Of a DNA stretch of 51,066 bases, positions 31,301 through 39,521 are shown piece after piece (position 1 is the stretch's first letter; every line of letters starts with the position of its first letter). The stretch comes from a virus: the IMG/VR virus record IMGVR_UViG_3300032116_000298, positions 1 to 51,066 of that record; one strand, written 5' to 3'. Position numbers and translations under genes: made by a program. The notes beneath the pieces are model-generated. The model was not told where the DNA came from, searched no databases, and worked only from the letters and a program-made list of their open reading frames with translations.

Positions 31301-34058
31301 GAGCGGGTACTTCAGATCGCTTCTCTTTCAACTGAGTGCGGAAGGCATCGTTGCTCCAAATCTCAGCCACAAACTCTTGCAGGTTCTTCGCCCCATAGGC
31401 CCCGTCGATATCCGCTTTGACTTGCTGGAATATCTTGTCCAGTTGCCGGGTGACAGGGTGCGACGGGTTTGCAATGATGTGGGACAACCCCGCATGAGAC
31501 GCCTCATGGATGAGGTCGTAATCGGTCGCATCTTCGGGCAGGTAGATGGTGTTGGTCGCAGGGTCATACATCGCCTGCTCCGCCCCGTACACAACCTTCA
31601 CATCTCCCAGGATGTTGGAGAGTGTTTCAGCAAGGCGTGTCAGACGCGGCTGATCCGCAGATTCAGCAAAGAGCTTCAATGCTCTGGAGAGATCACCCCG
31701 ACGAAGCGCAGCCTCAACCGTAGGGTGGAGTGAAGTGGAGAGTTGAGCAACCTCAGGCGAGGACAGCAGTGCATCCAGATCGGAGTCAAGGATGGGTATG
31801 TAATCCTCATCAACCTGCTCCATCTCACGGATGGCCTTGCGGGCATACTTCCGGGCTTCTGATTTGGTACGGCTCTTCTGTTTGATGCCGTAGTTCTTCA
31901 GTTCCTGTTCGGTCGTCAGTTCTGCTGGAGCCGCCTCCACCTCTTGCCGAATAGCCGCCTTTTGTTCCTGCTGCTTCTCAAGTTTCTTGCGGAACTTGGT
32001 GGAGCGTTGCTGCTCCTTGGTGTACTGGTTGATCCACTGATCCAGATACGCAACCTGCTCAGGGCTCAGATTGGCGCGTGCCCACTTATCGGCATTCTTG
32101 GCGTGAACGCCCCCCTGACCACGGAACATCGTGGCTTCTCTCTCGCTGGCAAAATACGCCTCATCGGGCAACGCCTTCATCTTGGCGTTACGGTACGCCG
32201 TGGGCTGGTACACCAGATCATTGGCAATGTTGCGCAGTGCCGTTTCAGTATCTGCACGGCCAAAGTACGCCTTGGCGTCTTTCTCCTCTGGAGTCAGCGC
32301 CTTCTTGTCCAGCCCCTGGACTTTGGTGATGTCGGCGGCGGTCTTAGGCGGGGCCTTCTTGCGCGTCCGCTTGGGCTTTGTTTCACGTGAAACAGTGGGT
32401 GCCGGGGCCTCGGGTTCAGCAGTGGTTACTGCACCGGGCTGTCCTGCTTCTCTAGCAGGAGGCTGTCCAACATCCGATGCAGCAGGAACCACTCCATCTG
32501 GTTGAGGTGCTCCAACTCCTGCGGGGGCGGCTCCAGCAACGGGCTCGCCAGCCACGCCAACGCCTGCTCCACTTGTTGGTTCGATAGGTTCTGTAACACT
32601 GGGGGCTCCTTCCTCCAGGGGCTTGGCCTGAATCTGCTCCAGTGCGCCTGGGGTTATGGTGGGTACGCTTGTGGCGTCTACCGGCGCTTGCACAGACGGG
32701 GCTTCAGGGGCAGGACGGATCATGCCCTGCTCATCTGGAGTCGCTGTAGCGAAGGCACTCATCTCCGCTTTCTTGGCATCCAGAGTAGCCAACGCGCCTT
32801 GTTTCTCCTTGATGGCGGCATCCAACTCGGCATACGCTTCAGACCCCGGGCGCGACTCATCCATACGCGCCTGAAGGGCGTTTATCTCATCGCGGGTGTA
32901 CCTGAAAGCCGTCTCAAGTTCTTCTTGGGAGATGGGGGTATCCATCTTCCCAGAGACCAACGCATCAATACGCCCCTGCAAGGGGGAGGCGCCTACCTTC
33001 GCCGCAGCCTCTTGCTCGGCCAACGCCTGCTGGGCTTCTTGGGTGTTGGTGAAATCCTTCTTCTCCGTGAAGTACCGGGACACCCCAATCGGCGCACCAA
33101 ACAGGCCACCACCCACCGCACCTTTGACGAACGCCTCTTTATACTGCTGGATGTTCTCGGGGGAGAGCAACTCCTGGGTACTACCCGCAAGCTGCTGCGC
33201 GTAGACCTTAATGGCCTCTTGGGCCGATTCGGTCAGACCTTCAGACCCTGCGGTTTTGACCGCCTCTTTGCCGATGGTTTTCCATGCGACAGGAGCAGCA
33301 CCGGACTTCTTGGCAAGCTCCTCAATAAGTTTCAGCTTGCCGTATCCACCGAGGGTATCAAGCACTTTGGCAGGCAACACAGAATCCAGAGCGGCGCTCA
33401 GGCCACCCGTCAAGGCAGCGATACCCGACTCAAAGTTGCCAGTCTCTTGATAAATGCCCTCAAAAATCTCAGGCGTGTTCTGCGCGTATGAGCCAAGGAA
33501 CACACCACCATACATGCCACGGCGGGCCCCAACCTCAGCGGCTTTCTCCACACCAGCCAAGGCTACGCGAGAGGCGGGGCCAGCAGCCTGCGCACTACGA
33601 AGCGCAGCCTGACCAGCCAGACGCCCACCAAGAACACCACCCCCAACACCGGGGATGAGTGCAGTGGCAACAGATGGCAACAACTCACCACCTGTCTCAA
33701 CCACATACTCCAGCGCCTCGAACGGGCTGCTGACTTCCGTGTATGACTTGTATCTGGTGGGATACTTCTTCTCAAGCTCTGCGCGGCTGGCTTCGGCCTC
33801 ACCCATCTGACGGCGGGCGTAGTCCTCAAAGCCCAAGGCGCTGCCAACCATAGCAGGCAGCACATCTCCACCAGCGATACCCAAGTTCCCCATAGAGCGC
33901 ATGAAGGCGCGCTTGCCAATTGTGCTGAGACTGGCCTCAGGCTTTGGGAGTTTGAAATCGTACTTCGCTGCCAGTCGCCCAACCAGATCGTCGTACTGCT
34001 CAGATGTGAGGTTATCTGGGAACTCGACCGGCCCCAGCTTTGGCAGGTTGACAATCAT
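28386..34058 (-). CDS. Giant polyvalent internal virion protein with zincin motif
   Basis: 1,890 aa. The start (VNLPKLGPVEFPDNLTSEQY) is typical of podovirus internal virion proteins. Next come Gly/Ala-rich hydrophobic stretches (about 120-340), coiled coil, a Pro/Ala linker and basic segments. A metallopeptidase motif HEASH lies near residues 848-852, and the long C-terminal part contains KRFAFTMYYMLFDTIRRSL, resembling large polyvalent protein domains (LPD38-like). By position it is an ejection protein delivered with the DNA. AGGGG precedes the ATG. Protease activity is predicted from one motif only. Confidence 0.85.
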   Translation of the reverse strand: MIVNLPKLGPVEFPDNLTSEQYDDLVGRLAAKYDFKLPKPEASLSTIGKRAFMRSMGNLGIAGGDVLPAMVGSALGFEDYARRQMGEAEASRAELEKKYPTRYKSYTEVSSPFEALEYVVETGGELLPSVATALIPGVGGGVLGGRLAGQAALRSAQAAGPASRVALAGVEKAAEVGARRGMYGGVFLGSYAQNTPEIFEGIYQETGNFESGIAALTGGLSAALDSVLPAKVLDTLGGYGKLKLIEELAKKSGAAPVAWKTIGKEAVKTAGSEGLTESAQEAIKVYAQQLAGSTQELLSPENIQQYKEAFVKGAVGGGLFGAPIGVSRYFTEKKDFTNTQEAQQALAEQEAAAKVGASPLQGRIDALVSGKMDTPISQEELETAFRYTRDEINALQARMDESRPGSEAYAELDAAIKEKQGALATLDAKKAEMSAFATATPDEQGMIRPAPEAPSVQAPVDATSVPTITPGALEQIQAKPLEEGAPSVTEPIEPTSGAGVGVAGEPVAGAAPAGVGAPQPDGVVPAASDVGQPPAREAGQPGAVTTAEPEAPAPTVSRETKPKRTRKKAPPKTAADITKVQGLDKKALTPEEKDAKAYFGRADTETALRNIANDLVYQPTAYRNAKMKALPDEAYFASEREATMFRGQGGVHAKNADKWARANLSPEQVAYLDQWINQYTKEQQRSTKFRKKLEKQQEQKAAIRQEVEAAPAELTTEQELKNYGIKQKSRTKSEARKYARKAIREMEQVDEDYIPILDSDLDALLSSPEVAQLSTSLHPTVEAALRRGDLSRALKLFAESADQPRLTRLAETLSNILGDVKVVYGAEQAMYDPATNTIYLPEDATDYDLIHEASHAGLSHIIANPSHPVTRQLDKIFQQVKADIDGAYGAKNLQEFVAEIWSNDAFRTQLKEKRSEVPALSMWDKLMRLMRRAFRLPERTEPTLDQIDRLLDSIVGPPPDSRTGDTLFAQTIHNPGTFQKVLNKTSELTQKHTRMTPEQASRFLSAVEVGGLTLRQGLQKFLNLSAVGEVGERILGRDAVTFADTVNEMAGYRESLIEKLAPLNTRLQKYVQNPEFNKWTKMVHDHTREDINPEAPVSKYANTEKAALHAQFSKDFKTLTPEGQKLYRDLFGSYKQLFKELQDSLYANLVGVHGEGTPERKQALGAYEKVIGMIIAKGIDHYAPLYRQGTYWLEFKNRDGEMERKLYNSQIERTTARNALEQEGATDFDEYMKVEGERARRAPSGTIAAQIIKIMKEGGAEDAAVDKFLALIVSAMPETSILKSFTARKGTLGYEENAATAFSNVTNNLVGQLSRMRYSDKLQGLIDNMGQTAQKLRGIDQQRGAEILQELESRLQFAMDPTVERWARWASGAAFYFNLAGNVSSATINLLQTPMVTFPQLGGTYGFAAAGRALIAATKLYSTSSFSRTVTDINGQKVTENAMLSVENLVNAGKAPQYKALVQRLKDLGFLQTSTARDALGLANDPSGDPSVMKTLGEKTALYSSFMFHHAERMNREVTAIAAYDLEMQRLAKKGVRGEAAQAQAIDKAIRMVEFTHGAGHAESAPSITQQGLGKVLTVFKRFAFTMYYMLFDTIRRSLPVPPDATPEQKELVSAARRQLFGIYAMSALFAGAKGIPLYWIPETVYNAFADDDEDTFDEMLRRYLNEFWFKGPVNYITNLGIADRVGWTDLIYRDQKGDKADASALSQFLENILGAPYAVVNNVFRGQELIAEGQFWRGVETMLPVALKNPMKAYRYADEGALTLRGDLVGEVNGANAAMQVLGFAPADLLTKYEENAYIKGKEDATAGQAKRLLKQYYIALNMGDQERMDAIEDKLFALGDKYPDLGISGSTITKSVKARDAISRDMYQGIEINKRMREELISAAEELF

Positions 34059-34061
34059 GGA

Positions 34062-36047
34062 TTACCCCTGACTGAGAAGGTCAAACACGTTACGCGCTTG
34101 TACGTCACTTTCTGCCTGAGCCCGAGCCCCTTGAGTGGCTTCATTAATATACGCACGGCGCTCCTGTGCATAAAAATATTTGGCTTTATCAGCCCCATGC
34201 TGTTCAGTAAGTCGCTTCATCAAGTCTCGTGCGGCGCGGGAGTTGTCAAAGTCCAGACCAGCTTTGCGCCCCACCTCAAGGATACTGGCTTGAGCACGTT
34301 GCAGGTTTGCAGCAGCACTGAGCCCCCGCAGCCTATCGCTCTCAGCCCCCCGTGCAATTTGGGCACGTTGATTGGCCAAGCTGCCTTGCTGATATGCGCC
34401 CGTCTGCGCCAACTCCTGACGCTTCAGGACCAGCATCTCCTGCTGACGCTCAAGCTGCTCAATCTGGTTTGCAAACATGCTGGCTTCTTTACGGTTGTCG
34501 GCACGACGGGACAACTCAAACTGTCTCTGAGCCGTCCGCAGCTTCATGTCGTTCTGGTCCATCTCACGGGCCAGTTTGGCGCTTTCAGCCATAGACGCGG
34601 AGAGAGTCGGTGCAGCCCCAGAAAAACTACCAAGAAGCGTAGCCCCCGGTTTTGAGGCTTCACGAGCCACCTGAAAACCATATTCGGCAAGCGCCCGACC
34701 CAGTGCGCCCTCCTTCACTTCACGGGAACCACCAGTGGATTTCTCCACCATATCTTGGATGGCTTTGATGTCTCCAGCGTCTTTACTCTCAATATCTTTG
34801 AGGATGCGGGCGTACCTATCCTCTACAGCTTCTCTGGGTAAACCGGCTTGCTCGGCTATCTGGTTGATGCCTTGATGAACCGCAGGGCTCACTTGGCGTT
34901 GCGGTGCAGAACGTGCCCTTGTCGGAGGACGCGGTTGAGCAAGGCGTTTTCGTTCCAGTGTGTCATAACTGCTGTCGCCACCATTAGCAAACGCCACGAT
35001 GCCACCGTCGGCAGCGGTAAACACACGCTCTTGATCTTCTGCCGGGAGCGAATCGAACGCATTACCAAGACCTACACGGAGCGACGCCCGCTCGGCAATC
35101 ACATCGTCAATCATTGCGACCTGTTGGCGGTCACCCCGACTCAAGGCAGCCAACTTGGACTGCTCCAACTGAGCATCACTGAGCTTATCCAGAGCGTCAT
35201 CAACAAAGTAATCGCTGGTTACGCTGCCACCGTCGGCATACTCATCGACCTGACCACCTTCAGCAAACCCCCTGCCAAAACCTGTCATCGCACCCAAGCC
35301 AACACCAAGACCGGCCAATTGACCAAGGACGTTTGGAGGCGGCTGATACAACGTCTGAACACTACCCATCGGGGTGCCGCGCAGGATGTTGGACATGAAC
35401 TCCAACTGCTGGTACGGGTACTTCTGCTGGTTGAGAAAGTCTTGATAGCCTTGGGTGAGCTTTTGCTGCTCCAGCCCCTGACGCATCGCGCCGTACTGCA
35501 TTTGTAAGCCCTGCGCCCGCCGAGCCTCTTCAGAGCCTTGCTCAAACGCCCGCTGAGAACCCATAGCTTGGATGTCGCCCATCTGGCGCATGAGGTTGCG
35601 GTTGTCTTCTGCCCTCTGGATACCTTCACGATACCCGCCAAATGCCCCCGCACCTGTAGCCCTTGCCTGCTGCTGCGCACCAAGAATACCGGCGCTGCGC
35701 ATGGCTTCGCGCTTTTGAACGTCCACCACGTTCTGCATGTAGGGCGACATGTAGCCCTGAACCTGTTTGCCAAACTCCTCTGGGCTTGAAGCAGTGCGCA
35801 TGGCCTGCTCTTGCATGGGATCAAACCCGGCAATTCGGTCTTTTGAATATACCTGATACGGGTTTTGGCTGATGTCTGTCAGCGCAGCAGCTTTGCCAAG
35901 CGTCTCTTTGGCATACGGTTTGGCCCACTCTGGGAGGTCTGCAATCTGAGTTTGAGAGGCAGGGGCCGAAGAACCGCCACCGCCACCTCCGCCAAGGTGT
36001 AGAGTAAACCAGTCCGGGTTGAACAACCACTTCCAAAGCTTAAACAT
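34062..36047 (-). CDS. Internal virion / ejection protein
   Basis: 661 aa. The N-terminus has an amphipathic aromatic stretch (KLWKWLFNPDWF), then seven glycines. The middle is Gln/Arg/Ala-rich helix (GILGAQQQARATGAGAFGGY). Then come repeated short motifs FAEGG, YADGG, TAADGG and FANGG (about 255-355), known from phage virion proteins, and a long C-terminal coiled coil. Probably one of three stacked ejection proteins. AAGGAG lies 8 nt upstream of the ATG. Confidence 0.8.
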   Translation of the reverse strand: MFKLWKWLFNPDWFTLHLGGGGGGGSSAPASQTQIADLPEWAKPYAKETLGKAAALTDISQNPYQVYSKDRIAGFDPMQEQAMRTASSPEEFGKQVQGYMSPYMQNVVDVQKREAMRSAGILGAQQQARATGAGAFGGYREGIQRAEDNRNLMRQMGDIQAMGSQRAFEQGSEEARRAQGLQMQYGAMRQGLEQQKLTQGYQDFLNQQKYPYQQLEFMSNILRGTPMGSVQTLYQPPPNVLGQLAGLGVGLGAMTGFGRGFAEGGQVDEYADGGSVTSDYFVDDALDKLSDAQLEQSKLAALSRGDRQQVAMIDDVIAERASLRVGLGNAFDSLPAEDQERVFTAADGGIVAFANGGDSSYDTLERKRLAQPRPPTRARSAPQRQVSPAVHQGINQIAEQAGLPREAVEDRYARILKDIESKDAGDIKAIQDMVEKSTGGSREVKEGALGRALAEYGFQVAREASKPGATLLGSFSGAAPTLSASMAESAKLAREMDQNDMKLRTAQRQFELSRRADNRKEASMFANQIEQLERQQEMLVLKRQELAQTGAYQQGSLANQRAQIARGAESDRLRGLSAAANLQRAQASILEVGRKAGLDFDNSRAARDLMKRLTEQHGADKAKYFYAQERRAYINEATQGARAQAESDVQARNVFDLLSQG

Positions 36048-36489
36048 TTAGATGCTCCTTGCGGTAGTCGTCAAACCGCTCATAAAACACAGATTTCCAG
36101 ACATCTGGAAGAATCTCTTTGGCTTTCTCTGGGCCAACACAAACATGTACGGCATAAGCCAGGATATTGCCAGCAGCGTACCGCAGACTATGCGCAATCT
36201 CAATCCCGTGCGGGTCTTTGTTTCGTTCAAAAGTATTTGCCGTCTCAAACGAAGACACCACAACCAGCCACATCGGCAAGATGTCGTCTTGGATGCTGCG
36301 GTAAAACGGGTTGGCCGGAAGATAAACAAGAGCGGTCAGGAAGGCTTGGTTGATGGTGTCGTCAGATACATCCTTGTCCTTGTCCACCATGTCATCCCAA
36401 GCATGGGACAAAAACACAAACGCCCGAAACATGTTCAGGGCGTCTTGGTTCCCTCCAAACCACTCAAGTTTGCCTTCGTTGATGTTCAT
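36040..36489 (-). CDS. Hypothetical protein in the virion operon
   Basis: 149 aa, helical with aromatic residues: FLSHAWDDMVDKDKDVSDDT, then PANPFYRSIQDDILPMWLVV and YAAGNILAYAVHVCVG. I recall similar proteins in phage structural clusters; function unknown, perhaps an assembly factor. Starts within the previous stop (ATGA) and ends inside the next gene. Confidence 0.8.
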   Translation of the reverse strand: MNINEGKLEWFGGNQDALNMFRAFVFLSHAWDDMVDKDKDVSDDTINQAFLTALVYLPANPFYRSIQDDILPMWLVVVSSFETANTFERNKDPHGIEIAHSLRYAAGNILAYAVHVCVGPEKAKEILPDVWKSVFYERFDDYRKEHLNV

Positions 36490-38078
36490 GCTGGCAGGTA
36501 TTTATCAGCGCGGGTGTTTTTGGCGACTCGGCCTTTACCAGTCGTTTGACCACGGGCTGCCTGTACACGGTTCATCATGGCGTACAGCTTACGCGCACCC
36601 GCCTCGGTCGAGCCGTTGCCCAATTCAGAGACGATGCGGGCCGGGATCACAAACTCACCGTCTGCAAGACGAGCAGGGCGCTTGTTGCCAATTGTGGCTG
36701 GGATAGAGTCAGATACCCCATCACCAGGGCCGCGCAGCAGCCTGCCGCCGTCAGAGTAGTCGCCAAGGTGGGAGTATCCGCCGCGAGCCATAGCTGCAAG
36801 ACCGCCATATGCAAGTCCATCCCCAGCACCAATACCACCACCGCCATCTCCGGCACCAATTGCGCCAGAATCAGAAGTAGAGTCTGCGTTGCCAAAAGCG
36901 GCTCCGATGCCCGCTGCATTTGCCGCCGAGTCTGCGGCATGATCAGACACGCCTTGTGCAGCCGCCGCTTCTGCTGCGCCAAGCGCATTAATTCCGGGCC
37001 CCGCAATAGCATTACCCAAGCCGGTTAAACCCAGATCAGCCAAGCCTTGTCCAAACCCAATCGCCCCCATCCCAAAATCATTGGAACTGGGGCCCGCAGC
37101 CGCCAAATCACCACCCGCGCCGCCAGAATCCATTGTGCGGTCAGAACCCATTCCAGTAGCTGTTGTCGGCTTCGGCGGCTCAACCTTTTTATATGACTGC
37201 GTCAGCGGGTCGTAGGTGTACTTGTAATCTTCGGGGATGGACTCTTCGCCTTTCATGCCGGGAAAAAAGCCGGAAAGAAGACCACCCTCAGCTGCCAGAC
37301 GGGTATATTGAGGCTGGAAATTCATGCGTTCCCCGCGATAGTCCGCAGGGTAAAGAGACTCAGGGTTCTTGACCCGGCCAGGGTTAAACGCAAAAAGCGC
37401 TCTCTGTGAGTCTGATTGAGGGGGTGCTGATTCCGACTCTCCTGCCATGAGCATAGGAGCGGCAGCACCTGCGGCATATTTGAGCAGTCCTTTGCCGCCA
37501 CCAATACTTTTCATGAAGGCTTCTCTGCCACCAGTTTCTGTTAAGCCAGTTAGCCCTTTGGCCGCCGTTGAAAATGGGCTCTCTAATGCTGTTTTTGTGG
37601 CTTGGGCAGCGACTTCGTTCATGGCGGCCTGTGATGCACCTTGACCAAGACCAGCAACGGCACCTTGCTGTGCTGCCGCTGTACCCGCACCAAACAAACC
37701 GCCCCCAAGTCCAGCACCACCATATGCGCCTAGACCGGCCATAAGCCCCTTACCCAAGTCTCCGGTACGCGCCGTTTGAAGTGCGCCAACGCCAAGGCCG
37801 ATGGTGGCTGGCATGCCCATCCCGAACAATCCTGCACCTGCGGCAGCGCCAAGTCCCCCGGTGGCAAACATCAAGCCGCCACCAATAATCGCCGGAAGAA
37901 GACTGTCCAAGAACCCAGCCTCAGGCAACCCGGTCTCAGGGTTAATACTTAGGGACCCACCATGTGCCTTGGCAAGCTCTTGGAGGCTGTATAACTCGCC
38001 CAGCGACATGTGGACAAGCTGAGTGTCTGGGCCTCGGCCTTTGGCGGCAAGGTGCTTGGCGGCGATTTCAAGGCTCAT
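36486..38078 (-). CDS. Internal virion protein with Gly/Ala-rich hydrophobic core
   Basis: 530 aa. LVHMSLGELYSLQELAKAHGG near the start, then about 130 residues of Gly/Ala-rich, membrane-active-looking sequence. A disordered Gly/Ser/Asp stretch follows. The conserved-looking end SIPATIGNKRPARLADGEFV, then KLYAMMNRVQAARG, is a signature I associate with short-tailed phage virion proteins. It could line a DNA-delivery channel. GAGG precedes the ATG. Confidence 0.8.
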   Translation of the reverse strand: MSLEIAAKHLAAKGRGPDTQLVHMSLGELYSLQELAKAHGGSLSINPETGLPEAGFLDSLLPAIIGGGLMFATGGLGAAAGAGLFGMGMPATIGLGVGALQTARTGDLGKGLMAGLGAYGGAGLGGGLFGAGTAAAQQGAVAGLGQGASQAAMNEVAAQATKTALESPFSTAAKGLTGLTETGGREAFMKSIGGGKGLLKYAAGAAAPMLMAGESESAPPQSDSQRALFAFNPGRVKNPESLYPADYRGERMNFQPQYTRLAAEGGLLSGFFPGMKGEESIPEDYKYTYDPLTQSYKKVEPPKPTTATGMGSDRTMDSGGAGGDLAAAGPSSNDFGMGAIGFGQGLADLGLTGLGNAIAGPGINALGAAEAAAAQGVSDHAADSAANAAGIGAAFGNADSTSDSGAIGAGDGGGGIGAGDGLAYGGLAAMARGGYSHLGDYSDGGRLLRGPGDGVSDSIPATIGNKRPARLADGEFVIPARIVSELGNGSTEAGARKLYAMMNRVQAARGQTTGKGRVAKNTRADKYLPA

Positions 38079-38135
38079 ATTTGCCTCGCGGAAAAGGGGT
38101 TGATCAAGTCTATCATGGAGGGTTTATTTGTTCAA

Positions 38136-39521
38136 TTACCGGCTGATCTCTTCCCAGTCCATAGAACCGAGAACCTGATCACCGTTGGATGCAGCCGTAC
38201 AGGCCAGCGTCAACTCATAAGCGGTCGGAGTAAAAGGGTCGCGCTCAAGCTGCGAGGCAAACAAAGCCTCTTTCAAAATGTCCACGCTGTTGGACCCTTG
38301 GTTTGAGCCTTGGAAAAAACCCGTTGCCAAGATGCGTCCGGTGCCGACAGTAAACGCCGTGCCAGTAATGTTGTACTCAACCCCTGAGTTCGTTCCGGCG
38401 CTGACCCAGGTGCCCCCGGTCGTGGTGCCAGACGCCACAACTTCCCATTTGTAATTGGCGTTGTTGGTGATGCCCAAGATTGACACCGCTGTCAGAATAG
38501 CGATTGCATCCAGGCGGGTCGTCTTCAGGCGAAGGGACACAATGGGGTAGAACGTCCCGGCTGTTGTCAGTGTGGTAGGGGCTGTGATTGTGTTCCCGGC
38601 TGATAGCTGTGCGCCGCGCAGTTCATATCCACCCTCAGAGATCACCGTCGAGCAAACCTGTTTAAGGGTGCTGGCCCCGGTCGTTGCAGCCACGTTGGTC
38701 ATCTCGTACCGCAGCGGAAGTGAAGCGGTGGTAATGTAGGTCGTGTTGACCAGATTGGCGTGGTCAAAGTTGTGGCACGGAACAAATACACCGTTGATGA
38801 TGAATCCTGTACGAACAGTACCAAGGCCCAGCCACTCAACGTCGAGGTACAGAATCTGCGCCTTAGAGGAGTCAAGCGTCAGACCAGACGGCCCGGTTCC
38901 ATCCATCGGGTCTTGGTTCCAATCTGCCTGAGCCACACGGGTGTTGACCACCGCTCCCGTCACGCTGCTGCGCTCGACCATGTAGTTAATCGAGCCTTCA
39001 CGCTCAAAGTAAATGCCGTTGGCCGCACCGTAGTAGCCAGCCCGCTGGCGAAGCCCGGTTTTGGCTTCCCCAAACACAAAGGTGTTCATCACCAAAAGGC
39101 TCTTACCCGGCTGGTAGGAAAAGACTTTGATGGTCTCGCGGATGATCTGATCCCCGTTGGCCGAGCCAACCGTCATGTTGATCAAGCCCTCGTCCGCGCT
39201 GAATGTGGAAGCTGCGGTGCCGGTGAGGCTGTTGACCCACAGGTTGTTGTCGGCGTAGCGGTGGGATGAGTCAAACAAGGTCAGGGGGTTGCTGACCCGC
39301 AGCCGCCCAAAGGCGTCAAGGTTGGTGCCGCCAATTGATACCGGGATTGTTTCCATAGAAGCCACCAATTGACCCAGAATGCCATCGAGTCGGTTGAAAT
39401 ACAGACGCAGAACATCCGCAAATTGATCGTGATACCGCTTCTCGTAGTCGTTTGGCGCGTCTGGCAGCCTGGGTGCGGCAACCCGATTTAATTCGTAGGT
39501 GGAGGTAACGATGAACGTCAT
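38136..39521 (-). CDS. Virion structural protein
   Basis: 461 aa, beta-rich. The segment GGTNLDAFGRLRVSNPLTLF recurs in phage structural proteins annotated as tail or capsid decoration. No enzymatic motif. GGAGG-like sequence is weak; its ATG shares one base with the stop of the gp10-like gene (TAATG), implying coupling. It may be a fibre or tail-associated protein. Confidence 0.8.
   Translation of the reverse strand: MTFIVTSTYELNRVAAPRLPDAPNDYEKRYHDQFADVLRLYFNRLDGILGQLVASMETIPVSIGGTNLDAFGRLRVSNPLTLFDSSHRYADNNLWVNSLTGTAASTFSADEGLINMTVGSANGDQIIRETIKVFSYQPGKSLLVMNTFVFGEAKTGLRQRAGYYGAANGIYFEREGSINYMVERSSVTGAVVNTRVAQADWNQDPMDGTGPSGLTLDSSKAQILYLDVEWLGLGTVRTGFIINGVFVPCHNFDHANLVNTTYITTASLPLRYEMTNVAATTGASTLKQVCSTVISEGGYELRGAQLSAGNTITAPTTLTTAGTFYPIVSLRLKTTRLDAIAILTAVSILGITNNANYKWEVVASGTTTGGTWVSAGTNSGVEYNITGTAFTVGTGRILATGFFQGSNQGSNSVDILKEALFASQLERDPFTPTAYELTLACTAASNGDQVLGSMDWEEISR

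Noticed and set aside
32502-33491. Plus-strand frames opposite the giant virion protein (also 28338-29267)
   Set aside because: Antisense shadows of a continuous 1,890-codon gene; no RBS or domain.
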